DNA of 64,000 bases from Kriegella aquimaris. GTDB taxonomy: Bacteria; Bacteroidota; Bacteroidia; Flavobacteriales; Flavobacteriaceae. The stretch spans positions 1 through 64,000 of the forward strand of contig NZ_FNGV01000005.1 in assembly GCF_900103215.1 (NCBI RefSeq), given 5' to 3'. Under the pieces are notes generated by a model, which was not told where the DNA came from, made no database searches, and saw nothing but the letters and a program-made list of their open reading frames with translations. Positions 26,310 to 35,681 of this stretch are shown here, one piece after another. Both the position numbers and the translations under genes were made by a program. Position 1 is the stretch's first letter. Every line of letters begins with the position of its first letter.

Positions 26310-27461
26310 TTATGCCGCTTTCTTATGCAATAATCTGGTCAGTTTGATCGATAAATCGGTCAAAATTATTTTTGAATTTCCGTTGCGTTCAATATGATAT
26401 ATGGCGTCTTCCAGCTCTTGTACGATGTTCTGAATATTATTCTCATGTACAAAAGGCGCGAATTTCTCCAACTGAAAACCATCAACATGTATTTTCATAT
26501 AGGCCAGCTTAGATACCTTAAAGTTGATAAGCATCGCTTGACGCATAAGAACCAGGCAGTAATGCAAAAATTTCTTTTGGGTCTCACGTCCGGTTTTAGC
26601 AACTTCCTCACTCCAAAGAATAAGGTCGTGAATGGCCGCTTTGTTTCCCTTTGCTTTAAAAGCACTGCGTACCCACTGAACGAACCATTTTTCGAAAACA
26701 AGATCTTCTGAATCGTGGTTCATCAAATCCAAGGCTTTATTGAAATTACCATTTGCTTCATGCGCAAGACGAAGGGCTTCATCCCTCGTAGCACCCTTTT
26801 CAACCAATGCAGTTGCCATGGCTTCTTCTGCCAATGGGGGGAAAAGCAATTGTTGGCAACGAGACCGTATGGTTTGCAGAATTTGTTCTTCATCTTCCGC
26901 AATCAAAAGAAAAACCGTCTTTTCCGGGGGCTCTTCTATAAGCTTAAGTAGTTTATTGGCTGATGCGGGATTCATCTTTTCTGCCATCCAAACGAGCATT
27001 ACCTTATAGCCACCCTCATAAGCTTTTAATGAGAGCTTTTTGACAATGTCTTGAGCTTCGTCAACGCCGATTTGACCTTGTTTTTTTTCAATACCGATCA
27101 TTTGGTACCAGTCAAAAAGATTTCCGTACGGTTGTTCTTTTACAAACTGTCGCCATTCTTGCATGTAATGGTCACTAACTGGATTTTTCTTTATTTTTTC
27201 CGAGGTGGCCACCGGGAAAGCAAAATGCATATCTGGATGGGAAAGTGCATTGAACTTAACGTTGCACGCTTGATTTGCACCTTGGTTCTCTCCTCCTTCG
27301 TTCCTGCATATAAGATATTGGGCATAGGCAAGTGCCATAGGCAGGGCTCCACACCCTTCAGGTCCGATAAACAATTGGGCATGCGGAATACGTCCCATAT
27401 CGGCACTTTGAACCAAATGATTTTTAATGTGGGAGAGTCCTAAAACATCGCTGAACAACAT
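26310..27461 (-). CDS. holB: DNA polymerase III subunit delta' (clamp loader)
   Basis: Delta' is the clamp-loader subunit that stabilises the open complex. The 383-residue protein opens with FSDVLGLSHIKNHL and HAQLFIGPEGCGALPMALAYA, a degenerate Walker A as expected for a non-ATPase delta'. It has NKLLKLIEEPPEKTVFLLIAE near residue 170 and the RSRC (sensor/SRC) motif near 200. Start ATG 27461 follows a TATATTTG box by only 5 bases, so the mRNA may be nearly leaderless. It is divergent from pgk. Confidence 0.93.
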   Translation of the reverse strand: MLFSDVLGLSHIKNHLVQSADMGRIPHAQLFIGPEGCGALPMALAYAQYLICRNEGGENQGANQACNVKFNALSHPDMHFAFPVATSEKIKKNPVSDHYMQEWRQFVKEQPYGNLFDWYQMIGIEKKQGQIGVDEAQDIVKKLSLKAYEGGYKVMLVWMAEKMNPASANKLLKLIEEPPEKTVFLLIAEDEEQILQTIRSRCQQLLFPPLAEEAMATALVEKGATRDEALRLAHEANGNFNKALDLMNHDSEDLVFEKWFVQWVRSAFKAKGNKAAIHDLILWSEEVAKTGRETQKKFLHYCLVLMRQAMLINFKVSKLAYMKIHVDGFQLEKFAPFVHENNIQNIVQELEDAIYHIERNGNSKIILTDLSIKLTRLLHKKAA

Positions 27462-27465
27462 GGTT

Positions 27466-27473
27466 CAAATATA
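27466..27473 (-). promoter_or_regulatory. -7 promoter box for holB
   Basis: On the minus strand the box reads TATATTTG, a full TAnnTTTG match whose last base is 5 bases from the A of ATG 27461. The transcript would start at or near the start codon. Confidence 0.5.
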
Positions 27474-27544
27474 GAGTATTTAGAGAAATACTAGGCGTCA
27501 TTAAATAAAAGCCTGACCCTCTTCCTCTAAACGACATAAATCTT

Positions 27545-27552
27545 TACATTTG
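27545..27552 (+). promoter_or_regulatory. -7 promoter box for pgk
   Basis: TACATTTG is a full match to TAnnTTTG, 22 bases before ATG 27575. No clear -33 TTG at the usual spacing. Confidence 0.55.
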
Positions 27553-27574
27553 ATCCTATCTAAAAAACGACCCT

Positions 27575-28765
27575 ATGAAAACTATTGATGATATCAATTT
27601 TAAAAACAAGAAGGCATTGATTCGAGTCGATTTCAATGTACCCCTTGATGACGAATTTAAAGTAACGGACACCAACCGTATTGAAGCGGCAAAACCCACT
27701 ATCATCAAGGTATTGGAAGATGGCGGAAGTGCTATATTAATGAGTCATTTAGGAAGACCCAAAGGACAGCGCAACCCAGATTTTTCGTTACGCCACATCG
27801 TTGATAAGGTTTCTGAAATCATCGGGGTTCAAGTGAAATTTGTAGATGATTGTGTGGGAGAAAGTGTGGAGAAGGCGGCTACCGAATTAAAATCAGGTGA
27901 GGTGCTAATGTTAGAAAATCTACGTTTTCATGCAGGTGAGGAAAAAGGTGATAAAGATTTCGCAGAACAACTTTCTCGATTAGGGGATATTTATGTAAAT
28001 GATGCTTTCGGAACGGCTCATAGGGCACATGCCTCAACAACTATTGTGGCTCAGTTTTTTCCTGAACACAAATGTTTTGGGTACCTGTTGGCCAAGGAAA
28101 TTGAAGCTATTGAAAAAGTAATGCGAACTGGCGAAAAACCGGTATTGGCCATATTGGGCGGAGCAAAAGTTTCTTCTAAGATTACGATTATAGAAAATAT
28201 TTTGGACAAAGTAAATCACTTGATCATCGGTGGTGGAATGACCTACACCTTCGTTAAGGCTCAGGGCGGTCAAGTAGGAGACTCTATTTGCGAAGATGAT
28301 AAGATGGATTTGGCACTTGATATTCTAAAACAGGCCAAAGAGAAAGGAGTCGAAGTTCATATTCCCGTTGATGTTGTGGCGGCCAATGATTTCTCGAACG
28401 ATGCTGAAATCAAAGTTTTACCAGTTGATGAGATACCCGACGGATGGCAAGGACTTGATGCGGGACCAGAAACATTAAAGCAATTTAAAGAGGTAATTCT
28501 TAAATCAAAAACTATTTTATGGAACGGTCCCATAGGAGTTTTTGAAATGGAAAATTTTGCTAAGGGTACTATCGCTTTAGGAAATTATATTGATGAAGCG
28601 ACCAAGAATGGTGCTTTTTCACTCGTCGGCGGTGGCGATTCGGTTGCGGCGGTAAAACAATTCGGATTTGAAAACAAGGTCAGTTATGTTTCTACCGGGG
28701 GTGGTGCGATGCTTGAAAGCCTGGAAGGTAAAACCTTGCCCGGAATCGCTGCAATAATCGAATAA
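27575..28765 (+). CDS. pgk: Phosphoglycerate kinase
   Basis: Pgk converts 1,3-bisphosphoglycerate and ADP to 3-phosphoglycerate and ATP in glycolysis, and the reverse in gluconeogenesis. The 396-residue protein has the signature [14 protein letters not shown] (residues 13-26), the substrate-binding SHLGRPKG and [10 protein letters not shown], and the nucleotide-binding [13 protein letters not shown] near the C-terminus. Length is typical. It has its own -7 box, and the LysM transglycosylase follows. Confidence 0.97.
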   Translation: MKTIDDINFKNKKALIRVDFNVPLDDEFKVTDTNRIEAAKPTIIKVLEDGGSAILMSHLGRPKGQRNPDFSLRHIVDKVSEIIGVQVKFVDDCVGESVEKAATELKSGEVLMLENLRFHAGEEKGDKDFAEQLSRLGDIYVNDAFGTAHRAHASTTIVAQFFPEHKCFGYLLAKEIEAIEKVMRTGEKPVLAILGGAKVSSKITIIENILDKVNHLIIGGGMTYTFVKAQGGQVGDSICEDDKMDLALDILKQAKEKGVEVHIPVDVVAANDFSNDAEIKVLPVDEIPDGWQGLDAGPETLKQFKEVILKSKTILWNGPIGVFEMENFAKGTIALGNYIDEATKNGAFSLVGGGDSVAAVKQFGFENKVSYVSTGGGAMLESLEGKTLPGIAAIIE

Positions 28766-28882
28766 TAAAGACGTTATCGATAAACAGGCCGGCGATACAT
28801 CGAGGGATTTTTGATAAACAAAATTTTATTTTATCAGAAAAAAACACGATTTTCGTTAGGCTTCCCCTATATTAGATTGTCT

Positions 28883-30541
28883 ATGATATCAAAAGGAAAA
28901 AATTTCTTATTTCTGTTTTTACTTTTTACCGTAATATTCAGTGTTACGGCACAAAAGATTGACTCCATTCCAGTTTCTGCGAATACATCAAAGTCTTCAG
29001 TAGCGGTCAATGAAGTTGCGGTCGATACGTTGGCGATGGATATGGAGGGAGTTAAACAGATGGAACTTATGCAAGCCGATACCACGCTTGTAGATAATCC
29101 ATTGGTTCTGCTTAAGGACACAATAAACAGTAAGTATAATTTAGAGGATCATGCCGAAGCCGCCAAATTTGATAGCTTGTGGATGAGGGAACTGTATGAG
29201 TATGCAGGGCTCTCGAACAGCATGTATTACGAGATAATGGATTTGGATACTGAAACGGAATATGAGTATGATCTGCCTACCGACACCTTAAAGCTGAGAC
29301 TTCAGAAGTTGAATCAAAAGACTCCTTTCAATGTTGTCTATAACCCGTCTTTGGAAAATGTTATCAAATCATTTTTGACACGAAAGAGAGGCTTGATGGA
29401 GCGCATGCTTACTGCAAGCCAGTTTTATTTCCCCTTATTCGAACAGCAATTTGATAATTACGACATTCCACTGGAAATGAAGTACTTGTCTATTGTAGAA
29501 TCGGCATTGAATCCAAGAGCAAGATCGCGAGTAGGGGCTACGGGATTGTGGCAATTCATGTACGGAACGGGAAAACAGTACGACCTAGATGTAACCAGTT
29601 ATGTAGATGAACGTAGTGACCCTATTAAATCAACAGAGGCCGCTTGTAAATTCTTGTCGAAACTGTATGAAATTTTTGGAGATTGGGATTTGGCATTAGC
29701 TGCCTATAATTCTGGCCCAGGAAATGTGAACAAGGCAATACGTCGATCGGGAGGGCATAGAAATTATTGGAACATACGAAGAAACCTTCCGCGAGAAACT
29801 GCAGGCTACGTACCGGCATTTTTGGCTGCCATGTATATTTTTGAATATGCAGAAGAGCACAATTTAAGGAAGAGAAAAGTAGACAGGCCCTATTTTGAAA
29901 CCGATACCATTCATGTAAAGAGCTTGATTACCTTTGACCAGATTGCTGAATTGGTAGATGTCAGCAAGGAAGAGTTGCAAATTTTGAACCCATCCTACAA
30001 ATTGAATGTCATTCCTTATATAGATGGAAAAGATTACGCGCTGCGACTACCAAAGTCTTCCATTGGAAAATTTGTGACGAATGAAGCTGCGATTTATGCG
30101 CACATTGAAAAGGAGCTCAAAAGTAAAGAAAGTGCCTTACCGCAATTGGTAAAAGAGGCAGAAGAAAATAGAATTCGATATAGGGTGCAAAGTGGTGATT
30201 TTCTTGGAAGAATCGCTGAGCGCTATGACGTGGGAGTGAGCCAAATTAAACAGTGGAACGGTCTTAGAAGCAACAATTTGAGAGTGGGTCAGCGGTTGAC
30301 CATTTTTCCTAGAAAGAATGGGGCCAGCTCCATTTCAACAAATAGTACGGCTGCAGTTTCAAAAAATCAATCTTTCCCTCCAGGCACGAAGATACATACA
30401 GTTCAGAGTGGTGACTCCCTTTGGACAATTTCAAAAAAGTATCCGGGTATAAGTGTCGATAACCTTAAGAAGTGGAACGGGCTCAACAGTAGCAACTTGA
30501 GACCGGGAACCAAGTTGAAGCTCTGCGAATGTTCTTCCTAA
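28883..30541 (+). CDS. MltD-like lytic transglycosylase with two LysM domains
   Basis: From ATG 28883 the protein has 552 residues with a signal peptide ending SVTAQ. The SLT catalytic domain covers about 190-300, with the catalytic Glu in SIVESALNPRARS and the later motifs GATGLWQFM and ALAAYNSGPGNV. Two LysM domains follow at about 431-475 (YRVQSGDFLGRIAERY) and 503-548 (HTVQSGDSLWTISKKY). It cleaves peptidoglycan glycan strands in the periplasm. An upstream TTG (28811) would bury the signal peptide, so I reject that start. Confidence 0.92.
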   Translation: MISKGKNFLFLFLLFTVIFSVTAQKIDSIPVSANTSKSSVAVNEVAVDTLAMDMEGVKQMELMQADTTLVDNPLVLLKDTINSKYNLEDHAEAAKFDSLWMRELYEYAGLSNSMYYEIMDLDTETEYEYDLPTDTLKLRLQKLNQKTPFNVVYNPSLENVIKSFLTRKRGLMERMLTASQFYFPLFEQQFDNYDIPLEMKYLSIVESALNPRARSRVGATGLWQFMYGTGKQYDLDVTSYVDERSDPIKSTEAACKFLSKLYEIFGDWDLALAAYNSGPGNVNKAIRRSGGHRNYWNIRRNLPRETAGYVPAFLAAMYIFEYAEEHNLRKRKVDRPYFETDTIHVKSLITFDQIAELVDVSKEELQILNPSYKLNVIPYIDGKDYALRLPKSSIGKFVTNEAAIYAHIEKELKSKESALPQLVKEAEENRIRYRVQSGDFLGRIAERYDVGVSQIKQWNGLRSNNLRVGQRLTIFPRKNGASSISTNSTAAVSKNQSFPPGTKIHTVQSGDSLWTISKKYPGISVDNLKKWNGLNSSNLRPGTKLKLCECSS

Positions 30542-30603
30542 GCAAAAAGATTTAAAATTCTTGTTAAAATTTGTTGGTTTGGAACGATTTTGGTGGTAAC
30601 CAT

Positions 30604-30625
30604 TTTTGGATTTTAATATCCAAAA
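30604..30625. repeat. Inverted repeat between the transglycosylase and DUF4837 genes
   Basis: TTTTGGAT and ATCCAAAA form a perfect 8-bp stem with a 6-base loop. It could be a weak terminator or a regulatory site of the next gene. No T-run follows. Confidence 0.35.
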
Positions 30626-30659
30626 CCAACCCATTATAAAGCAAAAGTGAACACGCAAG

Positions 30660-31658
30660 ATGAAAAAAATCCAATTTCTTTGTATACTACTATTTTTAGT
30701 AGCCATCGTTTCCTGTAAAGACGAAAATCAAAAAAACTACAAACCCAATTCCATCGGGGCCATCAATTCACTGGCCGTCGTCATGGATACCGAACTATGG
30801 CAAGGGGAGGTCGGTGACAAAATAAGGGAGCATTTTGCCGCCCCCGTCATGGTACTTACACAAGATGAACCGTTATTTACTATTGAACAGATGCCCAAAA
30901 GGGTGTTTACCGGCACTACCCGTAACAGGCGTTTAGTACTATACGTTCAAAAAGACACCTTGAATGTTGCTCATATAAAAACAGATTTATATGCCTCTCC
31001 CCAGAAAATTGGTGTGATAAAAGGTACAACAGAGAAAGAAATTATCGAAAATATAGATGAGAAGGCCGATGAAATTATCACTGCTTTTAAAGAATTAGAG
31101 TTAGAAGTATCACAAAAGAATTTTTTAAAATCCTTGAACAAGGAAAAAGCCTTGGAAGAAAAGTTTGGGATCTCTATAGACTTGCCTTCCATTTACAGGA
31201 TAGACAAACAACAAGACAATTTTGTTTGGATCGCTCGTGAGATTCAAAAAGGCAATATGAACATTATTGCTTACAGCATGCCCTCAGACAGCTTTAAGAA
31301 TGACTCCACTTTGGTAAAGGATATTGTGCGTATGCGAGACTCGATTGGGCAGAAATATATTCCTGGACCTGATGTTAAGGGCAAAGTAACCTACATGCGA
31401 ACGGAACCAGCTTTTTCACCAGCAATTTTCCCAGTAGAAATAGCAGGTAGGAAAGCGGTTGAGGTTAGGGGCATTTGGGATGTTAAAAATTACCCCATGG
31501 CCGGACCCTTTATAAGCTATATTATAAACGATAAAGAAAATGATAGAATTCTGGTACTGGAAGGCTTTACGTTCGCTCCTGCAACCAATAAACGGGATGA
31601 TATGTTTCAATTGGAGGCAATTCTAAAAACAGTAAAATTCCATAGTCAAAAAAAATAG
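30660..31658 (+). CDS. DUF4837-family lipoprotein
   Basis: This 332-residue protein has a lipoprotein signal (VAIVSC, Cys at about 19) followed by KPNSIGAINSLAVVMDTELWQGEVGD, the start of the DUF4837 domain that fills the rest. The family is found in Bacteroidota next to LysM transglycosylase genes, as here. Its function is unknown. A strong terminator follows. Confidence 0.85.
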   Translation: MKKIQFLCILLFLVAIVSCKDENQKNYKPNSIGAINSLAVVMDTELWQGEVGDKIREHFAAPVMVLTQDEPLFTIEQMPKRVFTGTTRNRRLVLYVQKDTLNVAHIKTDLYASPQKIGVIKGTTEKEIIENIDEKADEIITAFKELELEVSQKNFLKSLNKEKALEEKFGISIDLPSIYRIDKQQDNFVWIAREIQKGNMNIIAYSMPSDSFKNDSTLVKDIVRMRDSIGQKYIPGPDVKGKVTYMRTEPAFSPAIFPVEIAGRKAVEVRGIWDVKNYPMAGPFISYIINDKENDRILVLEGFTFAPATNKRDDMFQLEAILKTVKFHSQKK

Positions 31659-31684
31659 GTGTAAAGACTTATCTTCTTTCCTAA

Positions 31685-31719
31685 AAAAAGGCCCATACAT
31701 ACGATGTAAGGGCCTTTTT
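31685..31719. terminator. Bidirectional intrinsic terminator
   Basis: AAAAAGGCCC pairs with GGGCCTTTTT, and inner TACAT/ATGTA extends the stem. It lies between the DUF4837 gene and the convergent small gene. Confidence 0.88.
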
Positions 31720-31742
31720 AGTTCGATGTATACATTTTCTCA

Positions 31743-31913
31743 TTAATCAAAGGCAAAGCCTGTGGCAATTCTGTAAATTAATGCATATGCTGCAATTGCG
31801 ATTAATGAAAAACAAATCCAAGAGAATACTTTAAAATACTTCCTAAGCATCTTAAAGGTCCAATCTTTAAATGCATCCACATAAATCTCTCTAACAAGTA
31901 GTAAATTTTTCAT
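31743..31913 (-). CDS. Small single-helix membrane protein (DUF6747-like)
   Basis: From ATG 31913 this is a 56-residue protein, MKNLLLVREIYVDAFKDW, then one membrane helix (about 30-50) and a C-terminal YRIATGFAF. I recall similar flavobacterial proteins (DUF6747) with the same order of an REIY-like stretch, a KYFKVFSW-like stretch and the RxATGFAF end, but this is from memory. An earlier in-frame ATG at 31940 is possible. Function unknown. Confidence 0.6.
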   Translation of the reverse strand: MKNLLLVREIYVDAFKDWTFKMLRKYFKVFSWICFSLIAIAAYALIYRIATGFAFD

Positions 31914-32370
31914 ACATATAATTTTGAAATTAAAGTACAAAGTTGGGGCTTATTAAAGCTTAGCTTAAATAAATTAGACAAAAGACTAAAAAAGACGGAC
32001 ATTAAACCTATCAGAATTAGCACATCAGATTATCTGCGTGATTTCCTAGGCGAACCACATTTGACCGAGATTAAGAAAGGACTATAATGTAGCACTAAAG
32101 GGTAAAGAACAGTACTTAATAAAGTATTTAGGGAGAACTTGATTGAGGGGAAAAACAGTGAAAGTGACTAATAATATGTACTTCATCATTTAGCCACAAA
32201 GATGATAATCATTGAAATGATATAGTGATATCAATAGCGATAAAAAACCATCAGGGACTACATTAGTAATAAAAAAAGTACCCAATACCAATAGAAAGGC
32301 CGCTGGCCTTAGTTATATTCAACGGCTACACCTGATTACCATCGTATCTACAATGCTAGGTTTTAAACTT
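31914..32370. other. Intergenic region without a recognised gene
   Basis: About 457 bases lie between two minus-strand genes. A stop-free plus-strand run (31905-32087) has no start codon and resembles nothing I know. A small hairpin at 32296-32310 may end the PorE-like gene. No RNA gene recognised. Confidence 0.5.
32296..32310 (-). terminator. Possible terminator of the PorE-like gene
   Basis: AAGGCC and GGCCTT form a perfect 6-bp stem with a 3-base loop, 60 bases past the stop on the minus strand. A T-run appears only about 20 bases later, so this is weak. Confidence 0.35.
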
Positions 32371-34854
32371 TTACATGTTCGTGATTATGAATTCAGATCT
32401 TCGATTGAGGTAATGATTGGCCTCACTACACCTTATTTTTCCATTACACTCGTTGAGCAATCGATTTTCACCATAACCTATCGCACTTTCAATGCGTTCA
32501 GAGTCAATACCCTTCGAAATAATATAATCTCGCGTTGATTTGGCACGCTTGTCCGACAGATATTCGTTATACGATTTTGCTCCTCTAGAATCGGTGTGCG
32601 ATTCTATCTTGATGGTCATTTGAGGATACTCATTCATTACATCAACCAGCTTATCAAGTTCTATAGCCGCATCTTTTCTTATATATGATTTGTCAAAATC
32701 AAAATGGATCATTTCGGTTTTTAATTTTTTGATACCATCTTCGATAGCAATCATCTCCTTTAATCTCTTAAGGGAGATGTCGACGCTTATTGTTTCATTT
32801 TCTTTCGTAACAACAGCTCTTTCATCGTCAAAATATTGACCATAAATGGTTTTTAGGGTATACTTGGTGTTGTTCTGTAGATCTTCAAAAACAAAACTGC
32901 CATCATCTTCGGTTAGCATTTCTTTTAACTTGATATTATTCTCGTCGAATAATTGAACCAACGCCTCTGGCATGACTGTGCCGGTTTGTCGTTCGGTAAT
33001 TACGCCGGCAATGACGTTTAGATTCTCAGGAATTTCTTCGACCAGAGGAGTTCTGAAGGAATAAATGTCGTCATCTCCTTTTCCGCCAGATCGATTGGAT
33101 GCAAAGAAGCCTTTTTGGGTCTCTTCGTTCACTATATATGAAAAATCATCCAATTTGCTATTGATTGGTTTTCCCAAGTTTATTGCTGGTTGAAACCCAT
33201 CTGTTTCGTTATAGGCCGCCTTAAAAATGTCGAGCCCCCCTATGCCTGTGTGGCCATCAGAAGAAAAGTAGAGTTTTTTGTCACTTATGAACGGGAACAT
33301 CTCCCTTTTTTCGGTATTCACATTCGGCCCGAGGTTCATTGGCTTGGAAAAAGTTCCGTTCTCTAAGACATCGACAACGAAAATATCACTCATACCGATG
33401 CTTCCAGGCATGTCGGACACAAAATACAGTTTTTTGCCATCAGGGCTCAAGGCAGGGTGGCCTGTTGAATAATTGTCGCTATTAAAGGGCAACTCAACGG
33501 CTTCCGTCCACTCTCCGTCAACCTTTGTCGACCGGTATATTTTTAAGTGGTTCACCCCATTTTTATCGCGTTTCAATTTTTTGCCATAGTTGTTGCGCGT
33601 AAAATAAAGCGTTGTGTTGTCAGGAGAAAAAGTGACTGAAGCTTCGTGGTACTTCGTGTTAATTTTTTTAGAAAATTTTATGGCCTCTTTTAAATCCTGT
33701 GATTCCTCGTTTATTTTAGCAACATACAGATCCAAGTAGGGTTGGTCGTTCCATTTGTATCGACGCGTATTGAAAAAGGAAGAATCTTTGGCTGAAGAAA
33801 AAACAACTTTGTCGGTATCAAAGAACATTGGAGAAAATTCGGAATATTTAGAATTGATTGCCAAATTCTTTATCTCCATGGTGTGTTCTGTCTTCAAAAT
33901 GTTGTCTAGAACAACTTCATTTGACGTACGTGAATTTGTATAATCGGTTTTCGCAGTATCCTCATTCTTGGTTTTTTTACCATACAAACGCATCAGACGT
34001 TTAGACCTAGCATATTTGCCCGTACCCTTTAAGGAATGAGCATATCTGAATATGTTATCCGCCGACATATCATCTTTATAGTTCTCATATAGAAAATCAT
34101 ACCACTGTAGGGCCTTTTCCATATTGGTATTGAGATAATGGGCATCGGCAGCTTTTCGAATAACTTCAAAAGAATAATTTTGTTTTCCTTTTTTTAGAAC
34201 TTCTTCATAAAGTTTAGCGGCTTCGGCATACCACATTTTGTTAAAATACTGGTCGGCCCGATGTAATAATTTACTTTTAGCCGGGGATACATTATTATTC
34301 GCTTTGACCGAGGCATTGTCTGAAGACTTTTTCGTGTTATTTTCAATGGAATTGCTTAATTCCTTTAAGGATTCTTTATTTTGAACTGTCGGTATCTCTT
34401 TTTCTTCAGTTTTTCCCTCTACCTCCAAAATCCATTTGTCTTTACTTTTTGGGTTTACGGTCGATACACAGGCTTCTACCGCCTCAATGCCAAAGGGGTG
34501 GTACTGTGCGTAGACGTAGTTGAGATTGTTTTCAGGATTATTAATAAATCCTGGGGCAGCATACTTTTTTTTCAATTTTCGAAGTGCTCTTCTAAGGTTT
34601 TTCCCATGACCAAAAACGCCAGTGATAATATAATATCCCTCCTCGACGCCCGCTAGATTTGTGAGTTTCCTATGGGGTATTTCATTTCTATCGGCAGCGG
34701 CTTCAAAAGTCTCATCTATTGAAATTGGATCTGTATCCAATGGTACCTGCATATTTTCCGTATTGCTCGCAAGCACGAGACTAGTTTCGGAGGTTGTTTG
34801 TGCAGTCAATCCTAAGACCGCTAAAAAAAAATACGCCGTAATAAGTTTTTTCAT
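32371..34854 (-). CDS. PorE-like T9SS protein: SPOR-like, TPR, beta-propeller, CRD and OmpA domains
   Basis: The 827-residue protein has a signal peptide (about 1-18), an SPOR-like module (about 63-148, starting GVEEGYYIITGVFG), and TPR-like helices (about 200-290). A PD40/WD40-like propeller follows (about 335-600, repeats such as SPDGKKLYFVSD), then a carboxypeptidase-regulatory-like domain (about 608-690). It ends with an OmpA peptidoglycan-binding domain (about 715-827, HFDFDKSYI and ESHTDSRGAKSYN). The TPR-propeller-CRD-OmpA order is that of Porphyromonas PorE, a T9SS component linking the machine to peptidoglycan. The extra N-terminal module is related to those of the PorP/SprF protein at 7093-9144, suggesting a common partner. 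Confidence 0.87.
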   Translation of the reverse strand: MKKLITAYFFLAVLGLTAQTTSETSLVLASNTENMQVPLDTDPISIDETFEAAADRNEIPHRKLTNLAGVEEGYYIITGVFGHGKNLRRALRKLKKKYAAPGFINNPENNLNYVYAQYHPFGIEAVEACVSTVNPKSKDKWILEVEGKTEEKEIPTVQNKESLKELSNSIENNTKKSSDNASVKANNNVSPAKSKLLHRADQYFNKMWYAEAAKLYEEVLKKGKQNYSFEVIRKAADAHYLNTNMEKALQWYDFLYENYKDDMSADNIFRYAHSLKGTGKYARSKRLMRLYGKKTKNEDTAKTDYTNSRTSNEVVLDNILKTEHTMEIKNLAINSKYSEFSPMFFDTDKVVFSSAKDSSFFNTRRYKWNDQPYLDLYVAKINEESQDLKEAIKFSKKINTKYHEASVTFSPDNTTLYFTRNNYGKKLKRDKNGVNHLKIYRSTKVDGEWTEAVELPFNSDNYSTGHPALSPDGKKLYFVSDMPGSIGMSDIFVVDVLENGTFSKPMNLGPNVNTEKREMFPFISDKKLYFSSDGHTGIGGLDIFKAAYNETDGFQPAINLGKPINSKLDDFSYIVNEETQKGFFASNRSGGKGDDDIYSFRTPLVEEIPENLNVIAGVITERQTGTVMPEALVQLFDENNIKLKEMLTEDDGSFVFEDLQNNTKYTLKTIYGQYFDDERAVVTKENETISVDISLKRLKEMIAIEDGIKKLKTEMIHFDFDKSYIRKDAAIELDKLVDVMNEYPQMTIKIESHTDSRGAKSYNEYLSDKRAKSTRDYIISKGIDSERIESAIGYGENRLLNECNGKIRCSEANHYLNRRSEFIITNM

Positions 34855-35295
34855 GATTTGGGATATTCGAAAAAATCTCGTGTAATTAAATAGGGTTCCC
34901 TAGATTGATGATGGCAACTTGTGAAAGTTCACGAGTCCCTTTAACAATGACCGCCAACAGCTTATGATTATAGTGACAGTAGCTCACCTTTAGTTTCAAA
35001 AATTTATGTAGCAAAAAATGCATCCAATTATACTGTCTATAGTTAACGCCTAGAGTTGACGTTTCGTATATGTTGGATTTTTAGGAAGTTATGTGCAGGG
35101 TTCGTGCTATGACAAGAATGTCATATAGCAATAACACTTAAACGTGAACTGGATGAACTTTGTGTAAATGAACCAGTGCCATGGGAAATGCTTGACATTT
35201 TCCGAAAAGACACAATTTGTTCACTTGTAGTGTGAGGTTTTTAAACAATAAACCCTCTAAGAAAGAGGGTATATTGGCAAGAATATTGTTTGTGT
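34855..35295. other. Intergenic region upstream of the PorE-like gene
   Basis: About 440 bases without a gene. It holds the tatA terminator (35252-35270) and a pair of 8-bp direct repeats, AGTTAACG (35041-35048) and AGTTGACG (35054-35061), about 190 bases upstream of the PorE-like start. No clean -7 box was found. Confidence 0.5.
35252..35270 (-). terminator. Terminator of tatA
   Basis: ACCCTCT and AGAGGGT form a 7-bp stem with a 5-base loop. On the minus strand the hairpin is followed by TTATTGTTT, and it lies 26 bases past the tatA stop. Confidence 0.7.
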
Positions 35296-35478
35296 TTATT
35301 CTTTGTTTTCTTCTAATTTATCATCTTCTTTAGAAGCATCCTTAAATTCTTTGATGCCGCTACCTAGTCCGCGCATCAATTCTGGGATTTTTTTTCCACC
35401 GAACAAAAGAAGCACAACCATCACGACGATTGCTATTTGCCAAGGACCTATGGCCAAAAAAATATGTAAAGCTGTCAT
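35296..35478 (-). CDS. tatA: Sec-independent protein translocase TatA
   Basis: TatA forms the export pore for folded twin-arginine proteins. This 60-residue protein has one short membrane helix (about 9-26), the hinge [21 protein letters not shown] and an acidic tail, all diagnostic. A TACATTTG box lies 22 bases upstream on the minus strand. It is divergent from the M23 gene. tatB/tatC are not in the window. Confidence 0.94.
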   Translation of the reverse strand: MTALHIFLAIGPWQIAIVVMVVLLLFGGKKIPELMRGLGSGIKEFKDASKEDDKLEENKE

Positions 35479-35499
35479 AGTTTATGATTTATTGGATAA

Positions 35500-35507
35500 C
35501 AAATGTA
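35500..35507 (-). promoter_or_regulatory. -7 promoter box for tatA
   Basis: On the minus strand the box reads TACATTTG, a full TAnnTTTG match, 22 bases before ATG 35478. Confidence 0.5.
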
Positions 35508-35667
35508 CTAAAAAGTAATTATCTATGCTGTTAATATTAAGGTAAGGTACATAATTTTTAATTTTATCAACTTTGGTTGAGTTAATGAAGGTCCTGATCT
35601 TCAGAGGCGCTTCACATTTGAATTCATTAATTTCGATGGTAACCGAGACATAATTCAAATCCATCCG

Positions 35668-35675
35668 TATCTTTG
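35668..35675 (+). promoter_or_regulatory. -7 promoter box for the M23 peptidase gene
   Basis: TATCTTTG is a full match and ends 7 bases before ATG 35682, so the mRNA would be nearly leaderless. The box overlaps an alternative in-frame TTG (35673), which argues against that start. Confidence 0.5.
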
Positions 35676-35681
35676 TCTATT

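Noticed and set aside
28774-28783. Palindrome TTATCGATAA after pgk
   Set aside because: Short AT-rich palindrome with no second copy seen and no T-run; likely chance.
28811-28882. Earlier TTG start of the LysM transglycosylase
   Set aside because: Would place 24 residues before a clear signal peptide that begins at ATG 28883.
31905-32087. Stop-free plus-strand run of about 60 codons between the DUF6747-like and PorE-like genes
   Set aside because: No start codon of any usual type near its beginning and no recognised motif; runs of this length occur by chance in AT-rich DNA.
35482-35664. Minus-strand ORF of 60 codons upstream of tatA
   Set aside because: Lies over the divergent tatA/M23 promoter boxes, has no recognisable product and unusual composition.
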